From assembly GCA_900757185.1 (NCBI GenBank), contig CAAEMX010000001.1, forward strand, positions 8,937 to 72,936: a stretch of DNA of 64,000 bases, in the 5' to 3' direction. Numbering within the stretch: the first letter of the stretch is position 1; every line of letters begins with the position of its first letter. This document shows, piece after piece, positions 41,043 through 49,848 of this stretch. A program made the translations under genes and the position numbers. The DNA is from an uncultured Collinsella sp. (GTDB lineage Bacteria > Actinomycetota > Coriobacteriia > Coriobacteriales > Coriobacteriaceae). The notes under the pieces are model-generated. The model saw only the letters and a list, made by a program, of their open reading frames with translations. It ran no database searches and was not told the origin of the DNA.

Positions 41043-44000
41043 TTAGAGGTTGTAGGTGACCACCTGGGGCTCGCAGGGGTTGGCGGGATCGGCCTGCTCC
41101 ACGCGGACGAACTTGACGGTCACGGCCTCAAAGCCTGCCTTGTGCAACACATCGGCGTAGACGCGCGCCTGCAGGGCGTGCTTCTCCCGCAGCTGTTCCG
41201 GCGTCTCGTCCGGTGTGCCGCCCGTCTTGTAGTCGATGACCAGCGCGCGTGACGAATCCGCCGGGTTCGTCGCCAAAGCGTCGATGGCGCCTTCGGCATA
41301 TGCACCGTAGCGAGCGATGTCCTCGTCCTCACAGCCCAGCGAAAAGAACGGCACCTCGGCACGGATACACGGCCACGCGAGCAGCTCGGCACGAACAGCC
41401 GACTTGAGCCAGCAGTCCAGGGCAACGTCGAAGCGTTCGCGCTGCTCCGGCGTCAGGCACCACAGGCGCGCCAGCGCATCGGCACGCTCAGCGGGCAGCG
41501 CATCGGCACCCATCTCGATGAGCCACTGGCAGGCGGCGTGGAAGGCCGAGCCCAGCGCCATGGGATTGCCGGCGGGCTCGACAGCGGCCACGCCTGCATC
41601 CGTCATCTCGGAACCATCCGACTCCGCATCATCGCCAGCCTCGTCCATGGGCACATGCGCCTCGGCGGCTCGGTCCTCGGACTCGGCATGCAGCGCCGCG
41701 GCAATTGACGAGTAGCTGTACGAATCGCGCGCCGGATACGGGCAGGTGCCCATGTGCACGCCCACCGCCTGGGGATACACGAGCTCAAACGCATCGGGCT
41801 CGGGGTCGGCAGGACCGGGAACAGTTGAGTGCGCAGCATTATCGGCGGCATCGGCATCGCCGCGGACAAGCCTGCCCTCGGCATCCAGAGAAGCATTGGC
41901 CTCAAACGACTGCTCGCCAAAAGCAAAGTCAGCCAGCGAGATGAGCTCGTAGTCGCCCGGCTGGGAGTTGTCGAACACCAAACGGTCGGCATCGAGCTGC
42001 GGCATGTCCAGGCCGTCCGTCGGCAGAATACGACGCAGCACGTCGTAGGTCAGATCGGTCTCGACGTCGAAGGTCGGCGCCGTCACCTTGCCACGGCTCA
42101 CGCCGGCATCCATCGCCAGAATGACCAGCTCGCGCGCACGCGTCATGGCAACATAGAGCAAGCGGGCCCGCTCCTCGAGCGAAAGCTGCAGGTCGTCGTC
42201 GCGCAGGCGGGCAAATGCCTCGGCGGGAGAGCCCGTCGCACAGACGTCCTCCATGAGCTCTGGCGGCAGCCACAACGACGTGCCCTTGCCCTTAAACGCG
42301 TGCTCAAACTGCTTTTTGACGTCATCGCCCTTCACGAACGTGCCGTCCGCGAGCTTAACGCCGTCGAAGCGTGCCGGCAGCGCCACGATCTGCGCTCCGC
42401 CCTCGACGCGACCCATCTGTGCCGCACCCGAGGACTTACGCACGCCAAAACACTCGGCAACCGCTACGACCGGATACTCCAGACCCTTGGACGCATGCAC
42501 CGTCATGATGCGTACCGCGCCGTCGCCCTCCTCGTTGAGCGCGCCCGGGGCCTCCTTGCCCGCCAAGAAGCGGTCGAAGGCGAGCGCAATGGAGCGCGGC
42601 GAGTTGCCGAGCTCGGCCTCTGCCTCGGCCACGGCGTCGAGCGCCTTGAGCACGTTGGCGGCAATGGCCTTGCCCTCGGGACCACGCTGTGCCAGACGCA
42701 CAAACCAGCCGGAGGCGTTGACCACGTCGTGCGCGATGGCGGCGAACGAATCGCGGCCCACGCGACGGAGCGCATACCGCAGCACCTCGCGGGCGCGCGT
42801 CACGAGCGGCAAGTCTTGCAAACCCGGCACATCGGAATCGCTCATGATGCCCACGTCGATGTTGCGGCGCGAGGTTTCCCCCGTCTGGTCGTCCAGCTTG
42901 GTCGCCAGCGCCAGGAACTCCTGAGCGCCGAGCGCAAACATCGTCGAGGCCAGCAGCGGCATAAGACCCTGCGCCGTATCGGCCGGGTTAGCAAGCGCGC
43001 ACACCAAGGCACGCACCGTTTGGACCTCGGCAGCCTGGGCAAAGACCGAGCCGCCCGCGATGACGCAGTCGAGCCCCTGGTCGCGAAACGCCTGTGCGTA
43101 GACATCGGCATTGGTCATGCGCCCCAGTAGCAGTACCATGCTGCCCTGGGGCTGGCCCGCTTTAACGAGCGCTTGGAATCGCTCCGCAATCGCACGAGCT
43201 TTCGCCTGCGTTCGCTCCTGGGTGCTGCCGCCGGCAACGAAGACCGCCTGGCGGCGCGACGCCTTTGCCTTGAGCTTGTCCTCGCGATCGTCACTCGGCT
43301 CAAGATCCAAGAACCCCTGCATCAAACCACCGGTATCGCCGTCAAAGACGCGCGCCACATAGCGCAGCACCTCGTCGTGGCTGCGGAAGTTGCGCACGAG
43401 TTTGACGAGCTCGCCGGCGGGGGCATCGGATGCGGCAGCCGTCTCGGGCGCAGCAGAGGAGCCCACTTTGCGCTCCTGGCGGCGGAAGACCTCAACCTCG
43501 GCGCCGCGGAAACGATAAATCGACTGCTGCGCATCGCCCACGGTACACAGCGCACGCTCACCCGCGCCGGTCAGGTAACGGATCAGGTCAACCTGCATCT
43601 GGTCGGTATCCTGGAACTCATCGATCATGACCATCTTAAAGCGGCCCTCATAGGCTGCTCGAATAGCCGGGTAGTCGCGCAGAGCCTCGTACGCCATGCG
43701 CAGCAGGTCGTTGTTATCGAGCGCGGATTGGCCGGCCTTCAGCGCGCGATACTCGGCCTCCACGGAACGGGCCAGGCCCACCAGCGCATCGAGCGCGGGG
43801 GCACCGCAGGCAAGCACGATATTGATAAATGCATCGGCGGCCTCGGCCTTGAGCAGCTCCACCTGCTCCTTAGGAAACGCCTTGCTCGCCCGAGGCATGC
43901 TGCACGACATCATGAGTCGCGCCGCATCCTCCATGGTTTTGCCGCTCGCCTCAAACGCGTCGATGGCATCGAGTGCCACCTGCGCTTTCTCGGTCACGGC

Positions 44001-44660
44001 CTTGCTTGCGCCCAGCGCCGCACGATAGGCATCGGCGAGTGCCGAGGTATCGGCCTGGCCGCGCGCCACGCACACGTCGTCCATACCGCCCGGCAGCTGG
44101 CTCGAGAGCTCCAGCAGCTCACGCACCAGGCCCTTGATGGTGGTGCCGGCGCCAAAGAGGCCACCCTCGCCTGCCATGGGATACCAGGCGTAGAGGCTTT
44201 TAAGCGAAGCGGCGAGCTCGGGGGCGGCATCGGGCGCCGTCGCTCGGGCCAGCACATGCTCAACAGCCTGATCCATAAGCTCATCGGTATCGGTAAGCAC
44301 CGTGAACTCGGGATCGATGCCCAGCTCCAACGCATGCGCGCGCAGGATGCGCGAACACATGCCGTGAATGGTCGAGATCCACGCATCGTCGACGGTCAGG
44401 GCCTCCTCGTCCATACCCTCTTCGATAAGCGCGCGACGCACGCGGTCGCGAATCTCGGCCGCGGCATCTTTGGTAAAGGTAATGGCGAGCACCTGATCCA
44501 GATGCTCGACAAACGGACCGGATTCGGGCGAGAGCGCATAGACGATGCGGCGCGTGAGGGTAAAGGTCTTGCCCGAGCCGGCACCTGCCGAGACAAACAG
44601 CGGGCGGTCGAGCGTTTTGACGACTTGCAGTTGTTGCGGCATCAAAGTCGAAAGATCCAT
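41043..44660 (-). CDS. addA: AddA: ATP-dependent helicase/nuclease subunit A
   Basis: A 1205-residue UvrD-like helicase with a C-terminal RecB-family nuclease; with AddB it processes double-strand breaks for recombination. Helicase motifs in order: SAGAGSGKTFTLT (I), MIDEFQDTD (II), VGDAQQSIYRFRG (III), LVRNFRSHDEVL (IV), MTVHASKGLEYPVV (V) and YVAMTRARELVI (VI). The nuclease domain starts near GSAFHAACQWL and has EGAIDAL...LVIDYKTGG...QARVYADVL (about 1130-1180), so it is intact. The start at 44660 is four bases after the last base of addB, with GGAGG about 12 bases upstream. Confidence 0.95.
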   Translation of the reverse strand: MDLSTLMPQQLQVVKTLDRPLFVSAGAGSGKTFTLTRRIVYALSPESGPFVEHLDQVLAITFTKDAAAEIRDRVRRALIEEGMDEEALTVDDAWISTIHGMCSRILRAHALELGIDPEFTVLTDTDELMDQAVEHVLARATAPDAAPELAASLKSLYAWYPMAGEGGLFGAGTTIKGLVRELLELSSQLPGGMDDVCVARGQADTSALADAYRAALGASKAVTEKAQVALDAIDAFEASGKTMEDAARLMMSCSMPRASKAFPKEQVELLKAEAADAFINIVLACGAPALDALVGLARSVEAEYRALKAGQSALDNNDLLRMAYEALRDYPAIRAAYEGRFKMVMIDEFQDTDQMQVDLIRYLTGAGERALCTVGDAQQSIYRFRGAEVEVFRRQERKVGSSAAPETAAASDAPAGELVKLVRNFRSHDEVLRYVARVFDGDTGGLMQGFLDLEPSDDREDKLKAKASRRQAVFVAGGSTQERTQAKARAIAERFQALVKAGQPQGSMVLLLGRMTNADVYAQAFRDQGLDCVIAGGSVFAQAAEVQTVRALVCALANPADTAQGLMPLLASTMFALGAQEFLALATKLDDQTGETSRRNIDVGIMSDSDVPGLQDLPLVTRAREVLRYALRRVGRDSFAAIAHDVVNASGWFVRLAQRGPEGKAIAANVLKALDAVAEAEAELGNSPRSIALAFDRFLAGKEAPGALNEEGDGAVRIMTVHASKGLEYPVVAVAECFGVRKSSGAAQMGRVEGGAQIVALPARFDGVKLADGTFVKGDDVKKQFEHAFKGKGTSLWLPPELMEDVCATGSPAEAFARLRDDDLQLSLEERARLLYVAMTRARELVILAMDAGVSRGKVTAPTFDVETDLTYDVLRRILPTDGLDMPQLDADRLVFDNSQPGDYELISLADFAFGEQSFEANASLDAEGRLVRGDADAADNAAHSTVPGPADPEPDAFELVYPQAVGVHMGTCPYPARDSYSYSSIAAALHAESEDRAAEAHVPMDEAGDDAESDGSEMTDAGVAAVEPAGNPMALGSAFHAACQWLIEMGADALPAERADALARLWCLTPEQRERFDVALDCWLKSAVRAELLAWPCIRAEVPFFSLGCEDEDIARYGAYAEGAIDALATNPADSSRALVIDYKTGGTPDETPEQLREKHALQARVYADVLHKAGFEAVTVKFVRVEQADPANPCEPQVVTYNL

Positions 44661-44663
44661 GGT

Positions 44664-47600
44664 CTACACGTCCCTCCTTACAAACGTTCCTTCGTGGTTA
44701 TACGAGCAGCGCGCATGCGCGGCCTGCGTCGACGCCGGGTCGACGGCGGCAACGTTGCCTGCCTCGAGCTCGCGCAGGCGCTCGGCGATGCCGTCCTCCA
44801 CGCGATCGAGCAGGGCGTCGAAGTCCATGCTGCCGCCCTCGCCGGGAAAGCCCTTCTTAAGCCCCGGGATGCGGCCGTCACCACGCTCCTCCTCGAGCAG
44901 CTCGGCACTCGCGGCGCCTCGCAGCGCCGGTTTGCCGCCCTTGGTCGAAAAATAGAGCGCCGCGCGGGTGTCCAGATCCAGCGCCCGGCGCATAGCCTGC
45001 GCATAGATAAGCGTCTGGGTATGGGGCGGCAGCCACCGCGGATCGTCGATGGGCGCCGTGCCTGATTCCTCGTCGCGCACCGTAGGGTCGGCGAGCTTAA
45101 ACTCCTCAACGCCCGTGCGATGCTTGTAGTCGATTACCACGGCGCGATTCTCGGCGTCCACGTCCACGCGGTCGATGCGCCCGCCAAGCGGCCAGCCGGC
45201 ATACTCGACCTGGAGCTCGTTGAACGCAAACTCCAGGTAGCGCGGCGCGAAGGGCGCGAGCGCCTCGGCTTCATAGGCAAGCACGCCCTCCAGCTGCGGC
45301 AAAATCTCGGCCACTTGGCGCTCCTCCACTGGAGAGAGCGGCACCAGCGGGCCCTCGGTACCGCGCTTGCCGGCGTGCTCGGCCAGGGTCTCGGCAAAGA
45401 CCTCGTGCAGCAGCTCCTGAGCACGTGGCAGGTTCTCGGGCGTCACGCGCTCCATGCCCTCCTGGGGCAGACGGGCATGCAAGTGCTCCAGTACGTCATG
45501 GACAAAGTTGCCCTTCTCCATGTTGCCAAAGCCGGCGTCGGTCGACTGGGGTTTGACGCGATACGAGACGAACCAGCACAGCGGGCAGGTCGAATAGGCC
45601 TCGATCTGCGAGGCAGACGTCAGGCGCGGCACCAGCGGCGCATCCTCGCCCTCGCCATCGCGACGGCGCAGGACCAGATACGGAATGGCTTCATCGCTCA
45701 GATGCTGAGGAGCTTCGCAGGTCACGCGCTCGCGCCTAAGACCTTCGCCTGCCGCGGGATCGAAGTCCCTTACGATATCGCCCTCACCCACGCACTTCGC
45801 CTTGTCGGCGCCAACGGCCTTAGCGTCGTCAGCGGCCTTGTCGGCGTCAGCGGCCTTAGCATCGTTAGCGGCCTCGGCATGCGCCCGCAACTCGGTCCAC
45901 ACGGCAGCCGGGTAGCACTCGCGCGCCTGGCGATCGTGCGTCACGCGGGCAAGCGCAACCGGACCGCGCGCGGCCTGCATCGCGCGGCCAAAGCGCACGC
46001 GCAACAAGGCGGCAGGCTCAAGCGTCACACCGCTGCGATCTAACTCTGCCGTCAGCGTTGCCAGCGGGCCCTCCTCATGTGAGAGCGGATAACTGTCCAG
46101 GTCGACGTCGGCAAACAGCACGGCATCGTAGCTGCCGGGGCGCAGAGCCGCCGCATCGGCAAGCGAAGCAAAGCGAACCTGGGCGCGTGGCGCACGGTCA
46201 ACCTCGTAGGTCTCGTAATCGTAGGCGGCGCTACGCTTGTCCACCTTGGTTCGAATGTCATCGAGCACGGGCACGGTCGCGGCCTGCGACACGTCGAGCG
46301 CACGGGCGCCATTCATAAGGATGTCGATGACGTGGCGCAGCAGGGCCACCTCCGCCTGGCGACGGGCCTGACCGTCGAGACCGCCAAGTGCGCGATCGGG
46401 CAGTGCCTCGGCAACGGCAAGCATGGCCTTGAGCGCCGTCACGGGTTTGTCGCGCCACAGCGCCTGGAACACGTCCGAGATCACGCACGGCACGTTCTTA
46501 AACCAGTTCTCGTCGCTCGCCGCTTTACGCGCGCCCCTCACCTGGCCCTGCACGCTCTGCAGCAGGCTCTTGACGCCCGCAGTGGTCTTGCTGCGCGACA
46601 GTCGCATATTCTTGTCGAACGTGCGCGCGCTGGCGGCGTCGGCACCCGAAAGCGGGCTGTAAATCCAGTCGGTAAGCTCCGGAGCGGGCCACCACTCAGT
46701 CTTAGAAGCTGCCCCTTCGTCGGCGGCCTTCATACGCTCGATCAGGTTGGCGAGCGCCGTGAACTGCCTGCCCGCAATGGATTGGGAAAACGCCGTGAAC
46801 TCGGCCGTCTCGGCAGCAACGTGGCGCGCCGCCAAACGAGCGGCAAGCTCGCCGAACAGCTGGGGTGCCCGGGCAGAAACAACGAGCACGCGTACGGGGT
46901 CGGCGGGTGTTGCAGCAGCTTTATCGTCCTTGGACTCCTTGTGCGCTTTCACCAACTTATCGATGACGTCCGCATAAGCATGGGCACGGGCATGGGGGCC
47001 GGCGACCTCAATAAAGGCAGGCTGAGCAGCGGACTTGGAGGCAGTCTGGGGCGCGGCGGCGCCCTCCCCCAGCGGCGCGATCTCAAACAGCACACCGCGG
47101 ACATCAAATGCCGCGGCAAGCTCCTCGCGCATCGCCGCTTGCTCGCGGGCAAGCAGCACGACAACCTCTCCCCCGTTGTTTGCCACGGCGGACAGCAGCT
47201 CGAGCAGGCTATACGTAAATGACGTGACGCCGCGCACGCAAACGGCGCGGGCGCACCCCGGCAGGTTGTCGGCCAAAGCGCCGGCCATAATGTCAGCCGC
47301 CTCGCAGGGCTCGACCATATCTCGACGGTCCAAACCGCGCGTATAGGCGCACAAAAGTTCAAACACGCGAGCCTCGGCGTCGCTTTTGGGCTTGGGCTTG
47401 CAAACGTTGTCGCAGCAACGCTCGGCACCTGTCCCTGCCACACCCGGCAGCACATCGCGAGCCATACGCGCGAGCATACGCACCGTGCCCTGGCTGCGCG
47501 AAAGCGGCTGCAGGTCGGCGTCGTCGAGACGCGCTACCATGTCCGAAAACAGCATCTGGCGCTGCAGGTTGTCGACGAAACCGCGCCCGTCGCCTAAAAG

Positions 47601-47816
47601 CTCCCAAAGCGAGCGAAGCCACGATGTAGGCGTCTTGTAGTCAATACCCAGCGAAACGCCGGCTTCCGCCGCATCATGACGGCACAGGTCGAGCTCGGCA
47701 AACGTTGGCGCCAGCAGCACGGCACGCCCGTGGCGGGCAATAAGGTCGGCAAGCAGCGCCGCCTCGGCATCGCTCAAATCCGCGCCGGCGTTGGTGGTAT
47801 AGATTCGAACAGGCAT
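44664..47816 (-). CDS. addB: AddB-like helicase/nuclease subunit B
   Basis: A 1050-residue partner of AddA. The C-terminal nuclease domain is intact: GGRIDRVDVDAENRAVVIDYKHRTG and QTLIYAQAMRRAL. The N terminus lacks a Walker A motif (RIYTTNAGADLSDAEAAL where B. subtilis AddB has GxxGxGKT). Of the four cysteines that hold the iron-sulphur cluster in B. subtilis AddB, the first can be placed (YSTCPLCWF) but the C-terminal CxxC...C group has become ARCSYNHEGTFVRRDV with one Cys, so the cluster is probably absent. GGAGG precedes ATG 47816. addB comes first in the operon, as in Firmicutes. Confidence 0.9.
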   Translation of the reverse strand: MPVRIYTTNAGADLSDAEAALLADLIARHGRAVLLAPTFAELDLCRHDAAEAGVSLGIDYKTPTSWLRSLWELLGDGRGFVDNLQRQMLFSDMVARLDDADLQPLSRSQGTVRMLARMARDVLPGVAGTGAERCCDNVCKPKPKSDAEARVFELLCAYTRGLDRRDMVEPCEAADIMAGALADNLPGCARAVCVRGVTSFTYSLLELLSAVANNGGEVVVLLAREQAAMREELAAAFDVRGVLFEIAPLGEGAAAPQTASKSAAQPAFIEVAGPHARAHAYADVIDKLVKAHKESKDDKAAATPADPVRVLVVSARAPQLFGELAARLAARHVAAETAEFTAFSQSIAGRQFTALANLIERMKAADEGAASKTEWWPAPELTDWIYSPLSGADAASARTFDKNMRLSRSKTTAGVKSLLQSVQGQVRGARKAASDENWFKNVPCVISDVFQALWRDKPVTALKAMLAVAEALPDRALGGLDGQARRQAEVALLRHVIDILMNGARALDVSQAATVPVLDDIRTKVDKRSAAYDYETYEVDRAPRAQVRFASLADAAALRPGSYDAVLFADVDLDSYPLSHEEGPLATLTAELDRSGVTLEPAALLRVRFGRAMQAARGPVALARVTHDRQARECYPAAVWTELRAHAEAANDAKAADADKAADDAKAVGADKAKCVGEGDIVRDFDPAAGEGLRRERVTCEAPQHLSDEAIPYLVLRRRDGEGEDAPLVPRLTSASQIEAYSTCPLCWFVSYRVKPQSTDAGFGNMEKGNFVHDVLEHLHARLPQEGMERVTPENLPRAQELLHEVFAETLAEHAGKRGTEGPLVPLSPVEERQVAEILPQLEGVLAYEAEALAPFAPRYLEFAFNELQVEYAGWPLGGRIDRVDVDAENRAVVIDYKHRTGVEEFKLADPTVRDEESGTAPIDDPRWLPPHTQTLIYAQAMRRALDLDTRAALYFSTKGGKPALRGAASAELLEEERGDGRIPGLKKGFPGEGGSMDFDALLDRVEDGIAERLRELEAGNVAAVDPASTQAAHARCSYNHEGTFVRRDV

Positions 47817-47901
47817 GGTCCTCCACTCAAACCGTTCGCAATATTCAATGCTTCCATCCTACCCGCCCGCGCGGACAGATTTGCCCCACGCCAACAGATT
47901 T

Positions 47902-47984
47902 GACCCCTTGGAGACGGAGGAAAATGGATCACCGAGGAGGTCAGTCTAACCCAGTGATCCGTTTTCCTCCGTCCCCAAAGGATC
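47902..47984. repeat. Paired palindromic repeat (TTGGGGACGGAGG family)
   Basis: Bases 47902-47932 are an inverted copy of 47954-47984 (27 of 31 match), separated by 21 bases. The unit, read from the right arm, contains TTTGGGGACGGAGGAAAACG followed by GATCAC. A single copy of the same unit lies at 61551-61572. It looks like a REP/BIME-type intergenic repeat. Confidence 0.7.
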
Positions 47985-48010
47985 AAAAAACCGCCCCCGA
48001 AGGGACGGTT
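47984..48010 (-). terminator. Terminator after the YerC-like gene
   Basis: On the minus strand AACCGTCCC pairs with GGGGCGGTT around TTCG, followed by TTTT. Confidence 0.85.
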
Positions 48011-48036
48011 CTGCGCAATTCGTTTTTACCGCTGGC

Positions 48037-48336
48037 CTACTCGCCATCCTCCAGCTTGATGAGGATCTTACGATAGCCGCCGTACTCGCCGTTGAGTGCC
48101 TTGGACACGCGGCTCACCGTAGTGGACGAAGCGCCGGTGCGGGCCTGAACCTCAACATAAGGCTCGCCCTCATCCAGATAACGCGCAACCTGCAGACGTT
48201 GCGAAAGATCGCAGATCTCGCGCGGCGTGCAGATATCGGTCAAAAACGCCTGGATATCCTTCTCGTCATCCAAAAGACTAAATGCGTGGACCAGCTGCTT
48301 GACATCAGGCTTGTCAAACATGTTCTCGATATTCAT
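48037..48336 (-). CDS. YerC/YecD (TrpR-like) DNA-binding protein
   Basis: A 99-residue TrpR-fold protein. The helix-turn-helix is visible as EVQARTGASSTTVSRVSKAL (about 60-80), preceded by the family stretch LTDICTPREICDLSQRLQVARYLDEGE. YerC/YecD proteins are stand-alone putative repressors of unknown ligand and target. It has its own terminator; the upstream 324 bases contain its promoter. Confidence 0.9.
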   Translation of the reverse strand: MNIENMFDKPDVKQLVHAFSLLDDEKDIQAFLTDICTPREICDLSQRLQVARYLDEGEPYVEVQARTGASSTTVSRVSKALNGEYGGYRKILIKLEDGE

Positions 48337-48660
48337 CGATCACCGCCAAACCCGCCATAAGGCATCGAAGTTGATACTGACATCGGGCATCGTTCGCCCG
48401 TTCTATGCAATAGGGCAACGCCTGTGGCTTTTGCCCGTAGCAGTGTAGCACACCACCAAACTAAAGCGACAAGACTCTCTGCCAGCGGCGCGTTTTTCAG
48501 GACGAACGCTGTTTTGAAACCGAATGCGCACGTAAGCTCCACGAATATCTGAGACAATGGGCGGCCGAACAAGGCGGCACACCCGAGCGGCCGTCCAAGC
48601 TGCCGCAGCAAACCGCTTCACGCGACACCGACGCACCCTGCGCAAGAAAGGATTCACACC
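48337..48660. other. 324-base divergent intergenic region, no gene seen
   Basis: It lies between the YerC-like repressor (leftward) and the YvlD-like gene (rightward). Frames across it are Arg-rich and non-coding in character. No strong hairpin or motif stood out; the promoters of both genes should be here. Confidence 0.5.
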
Positions 48661-49026
48661 ATGCGCTTTATGCTTAACTGGCTCTTTACCTCGATCGCCA
48701 TCGCGATTGCCACGTTCCTCGTCCCCGGCATCCAGCCCTTCGGTTTTGCCGAGGCCTGGGTCTGTTTCGCCTTCGTGGGACTGTTCCTGAACATCGTCGA
48801 TTCGCTCGTCAAGCCGTTTCTGACGGTTATCTCGCTGCCGCTCACGATCATTACGCTGGGTATTTTTCAGCTCGTAGTCAACAGCTTTATGCTCGAGCTG
48901 GCCAGCTATCTGTCGGTCAATCTGTTGGGCGCGGGTATCTCCATCGCCAGCTTTGGATCGGCCTTTATGGGCAGCATCCTGGTGTCCATCATGCGCAGCA
49001 TCCTCGACAGCATCGCCGAGGGCTAA
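48661..49026 (+). CDS. Phage-holin-family (YvlD/PF04020) membrane protein
   Basis: A 121-residue protein with four hydrophobic helices, starting MRFMLNWLFTSIAIAIATFL and containing the family core LFLNIVDSLVKPFLTVISLPLTIITLG. Despite the holin name, chromosomal YvlD-like members are ordinary membrane proteins tied to envelope stress, and there is no phage gene nearby. AAAGGATTC precedes the ATG and a strong terminator follows. Confidence 0.9.
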   Translation: MRFMLNWLFTSIAIAIATFLVPGIQPFGFAEAWVCFAFVGLFLNIVDSLVKPFLTVISLPLTIITLGIFQLVVNSFMLELASYLSVNLLGAGISIASFGSAFMGSILVSIMRSILDSIAEG

Positions 49027-49067
49027 AACGGCCATTCCGGCCGTGCCCGTCTCAACAGCCCAAAACG

Positions 49068-49105
49068 AAGGCCGCCCATCACAAAAATGGGCGGCCTTCT
49101 TATTT
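49068..49105 (+). terminator. Terminator after the YvlD-like gene
   Basis: AAGGCCGCCCAT pairs perfectly with ATGGGCGGCCTT (7-base loop), followed by CTTATTT. Confidence 0.9.
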
Positions 49106-49131
49106 GCCAAGTCTCAAAGGGCGAGAGAATC

Positions 49132-49160
49132 TGCCATTTCCACCCCGTCCCCAAATGGCA
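49132..49160. repeat. Small palindrome related to the TTGGGGACGG repeats
   Basis: TGCCATTT and AAATGGCA flank a 13-base C-rich loop. The complement reads TTTGGGGACGGGGTGGAAATG, close to the repeat arms at 47902-47984. It lies just past the end of the Rrf2 gene. Confidence 0.45.
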
Positions 49161-49166
49161 AGTGGG

Positions 49167-49595
49167 CTAGATCACGTAGTCGTAGCCTTCGTTGGGAGCG
49201 ACAAGTTGATCGAGCGTCACACCGTCGAGGTAGTCGTTGATAAGCTTGTCCAGGTTCTTCCACACGTCGAGCGTGGGGCACTCGTCAGAGCGCGAACAAC
49301 CCTTGCAGTCGCCATCCAGGCAGGCGACCGGCGCCAGACTGCCCTCGGTCAGGCGCAAGATTTCGCCCACCGTGTACTGCTCGGGCGGGCGCGTGAGCAC
49401 ATAGCCGCCGCCCTTGCCGCGCATGCCCGAGAGCATGTTGGCGCGCACGAGCGTAGCCAGAATATTCTCGAGGTACTTCTCCGAAATACCCTGACGCGCC
49501 GCAATCTCTTTAAGCGGGATACGGCCTGTCGCCTGGTGCTCGGCCAGGTCGACCATAACGCGCAGGGCATATCTGCCCTTTGTGGAAACCAACAT
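49167..49595 (-). CDS. Rrf2-family regulator with likely Fe-S cysteines
   Basis: A 142-residue winged-helix repressor. The start MLVSTKGRYALRVMVDLA and the recognition region IPLKEIAARQGISEKYLENILATL are typical of IscR/CymR/RsrR proteins. Cys92, 97, 100 and 106 (within ACLDGDCKGCSRSDECPT) occupy the loop where IscR binds a [2Fe-2S] cluster, whereas CymR, the Firmicute cysteine regulator, lacks it. Divergence from cysK suggests control of cysteine synthesis or Fe-S assembly. A dyad (49627-49637) overlaps its probable -10 box, consistent with autoregulation. Confidence 0.9.
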   Translation of the reverse strand: MLVSTKGRYALRVMVDLAEHQATGRIPLKEIAARQGISEKYLENILATLVRANMLSGMRGKGGGYVLTRPPEQYTVGEILRLTEGSLAPVACLDGDCKGCSRSDECPTLDVWKNLDKLINDYLDGVTLDQLVAPNEGYDYVI

Positions 49596-49626
49596 ATATA
49601 TAGCTGCCTTTCGGTCTTTTAATTCG

Positions 49627-49637
49627 TAGAAATTCTA
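49627..49637. promoter_or_regulatory. Candidate Rrf2 operator overlapping its own promoter
   Basis: TAGAAATTCTA is a perfect dyad; on the minus strand its left half forms TAGAAT, a near-consensus -10 box about 40 bases from the regulator start. Confidence 0.45.
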
Positions 49638-49712
49638 GCCGAAAAATTGGTTTTGAAAATACCTATTCCCGTCAAGATGGTTAATCGACTCGTAATAATC
49701 TTCTATTTCCTA

Positions 49713-49741
49713 TTGCGTTACTAGGCTTTACTGTCTACTAT
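49713..49741 (+). promoter_or_regulatory. Probable cysK promoter
   Basis: TTGCGT and TACTAT are separated by exactly 17 bases in an AT-rich region, leaving a leader of about 100 bases before the cysK start, room enough for a regulatory leader. Confidence 0.55.
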
Positions 49742-49848
49742 GCTTGCCAATAGCAAAACGAACAACCTATAAGGTTTGTGGGTTTCGCTGCCACACACAC
49801 CGTAAAACCACACGGTATCCAGTCATTTGAACACTTTGGAGGTTCACC

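Noticed and set aside
48661..49026. Phage holin as a sign of a prophage
   Set aside because: The family includes chromosomal YvlD-like proteins, and no other phage gene is present.
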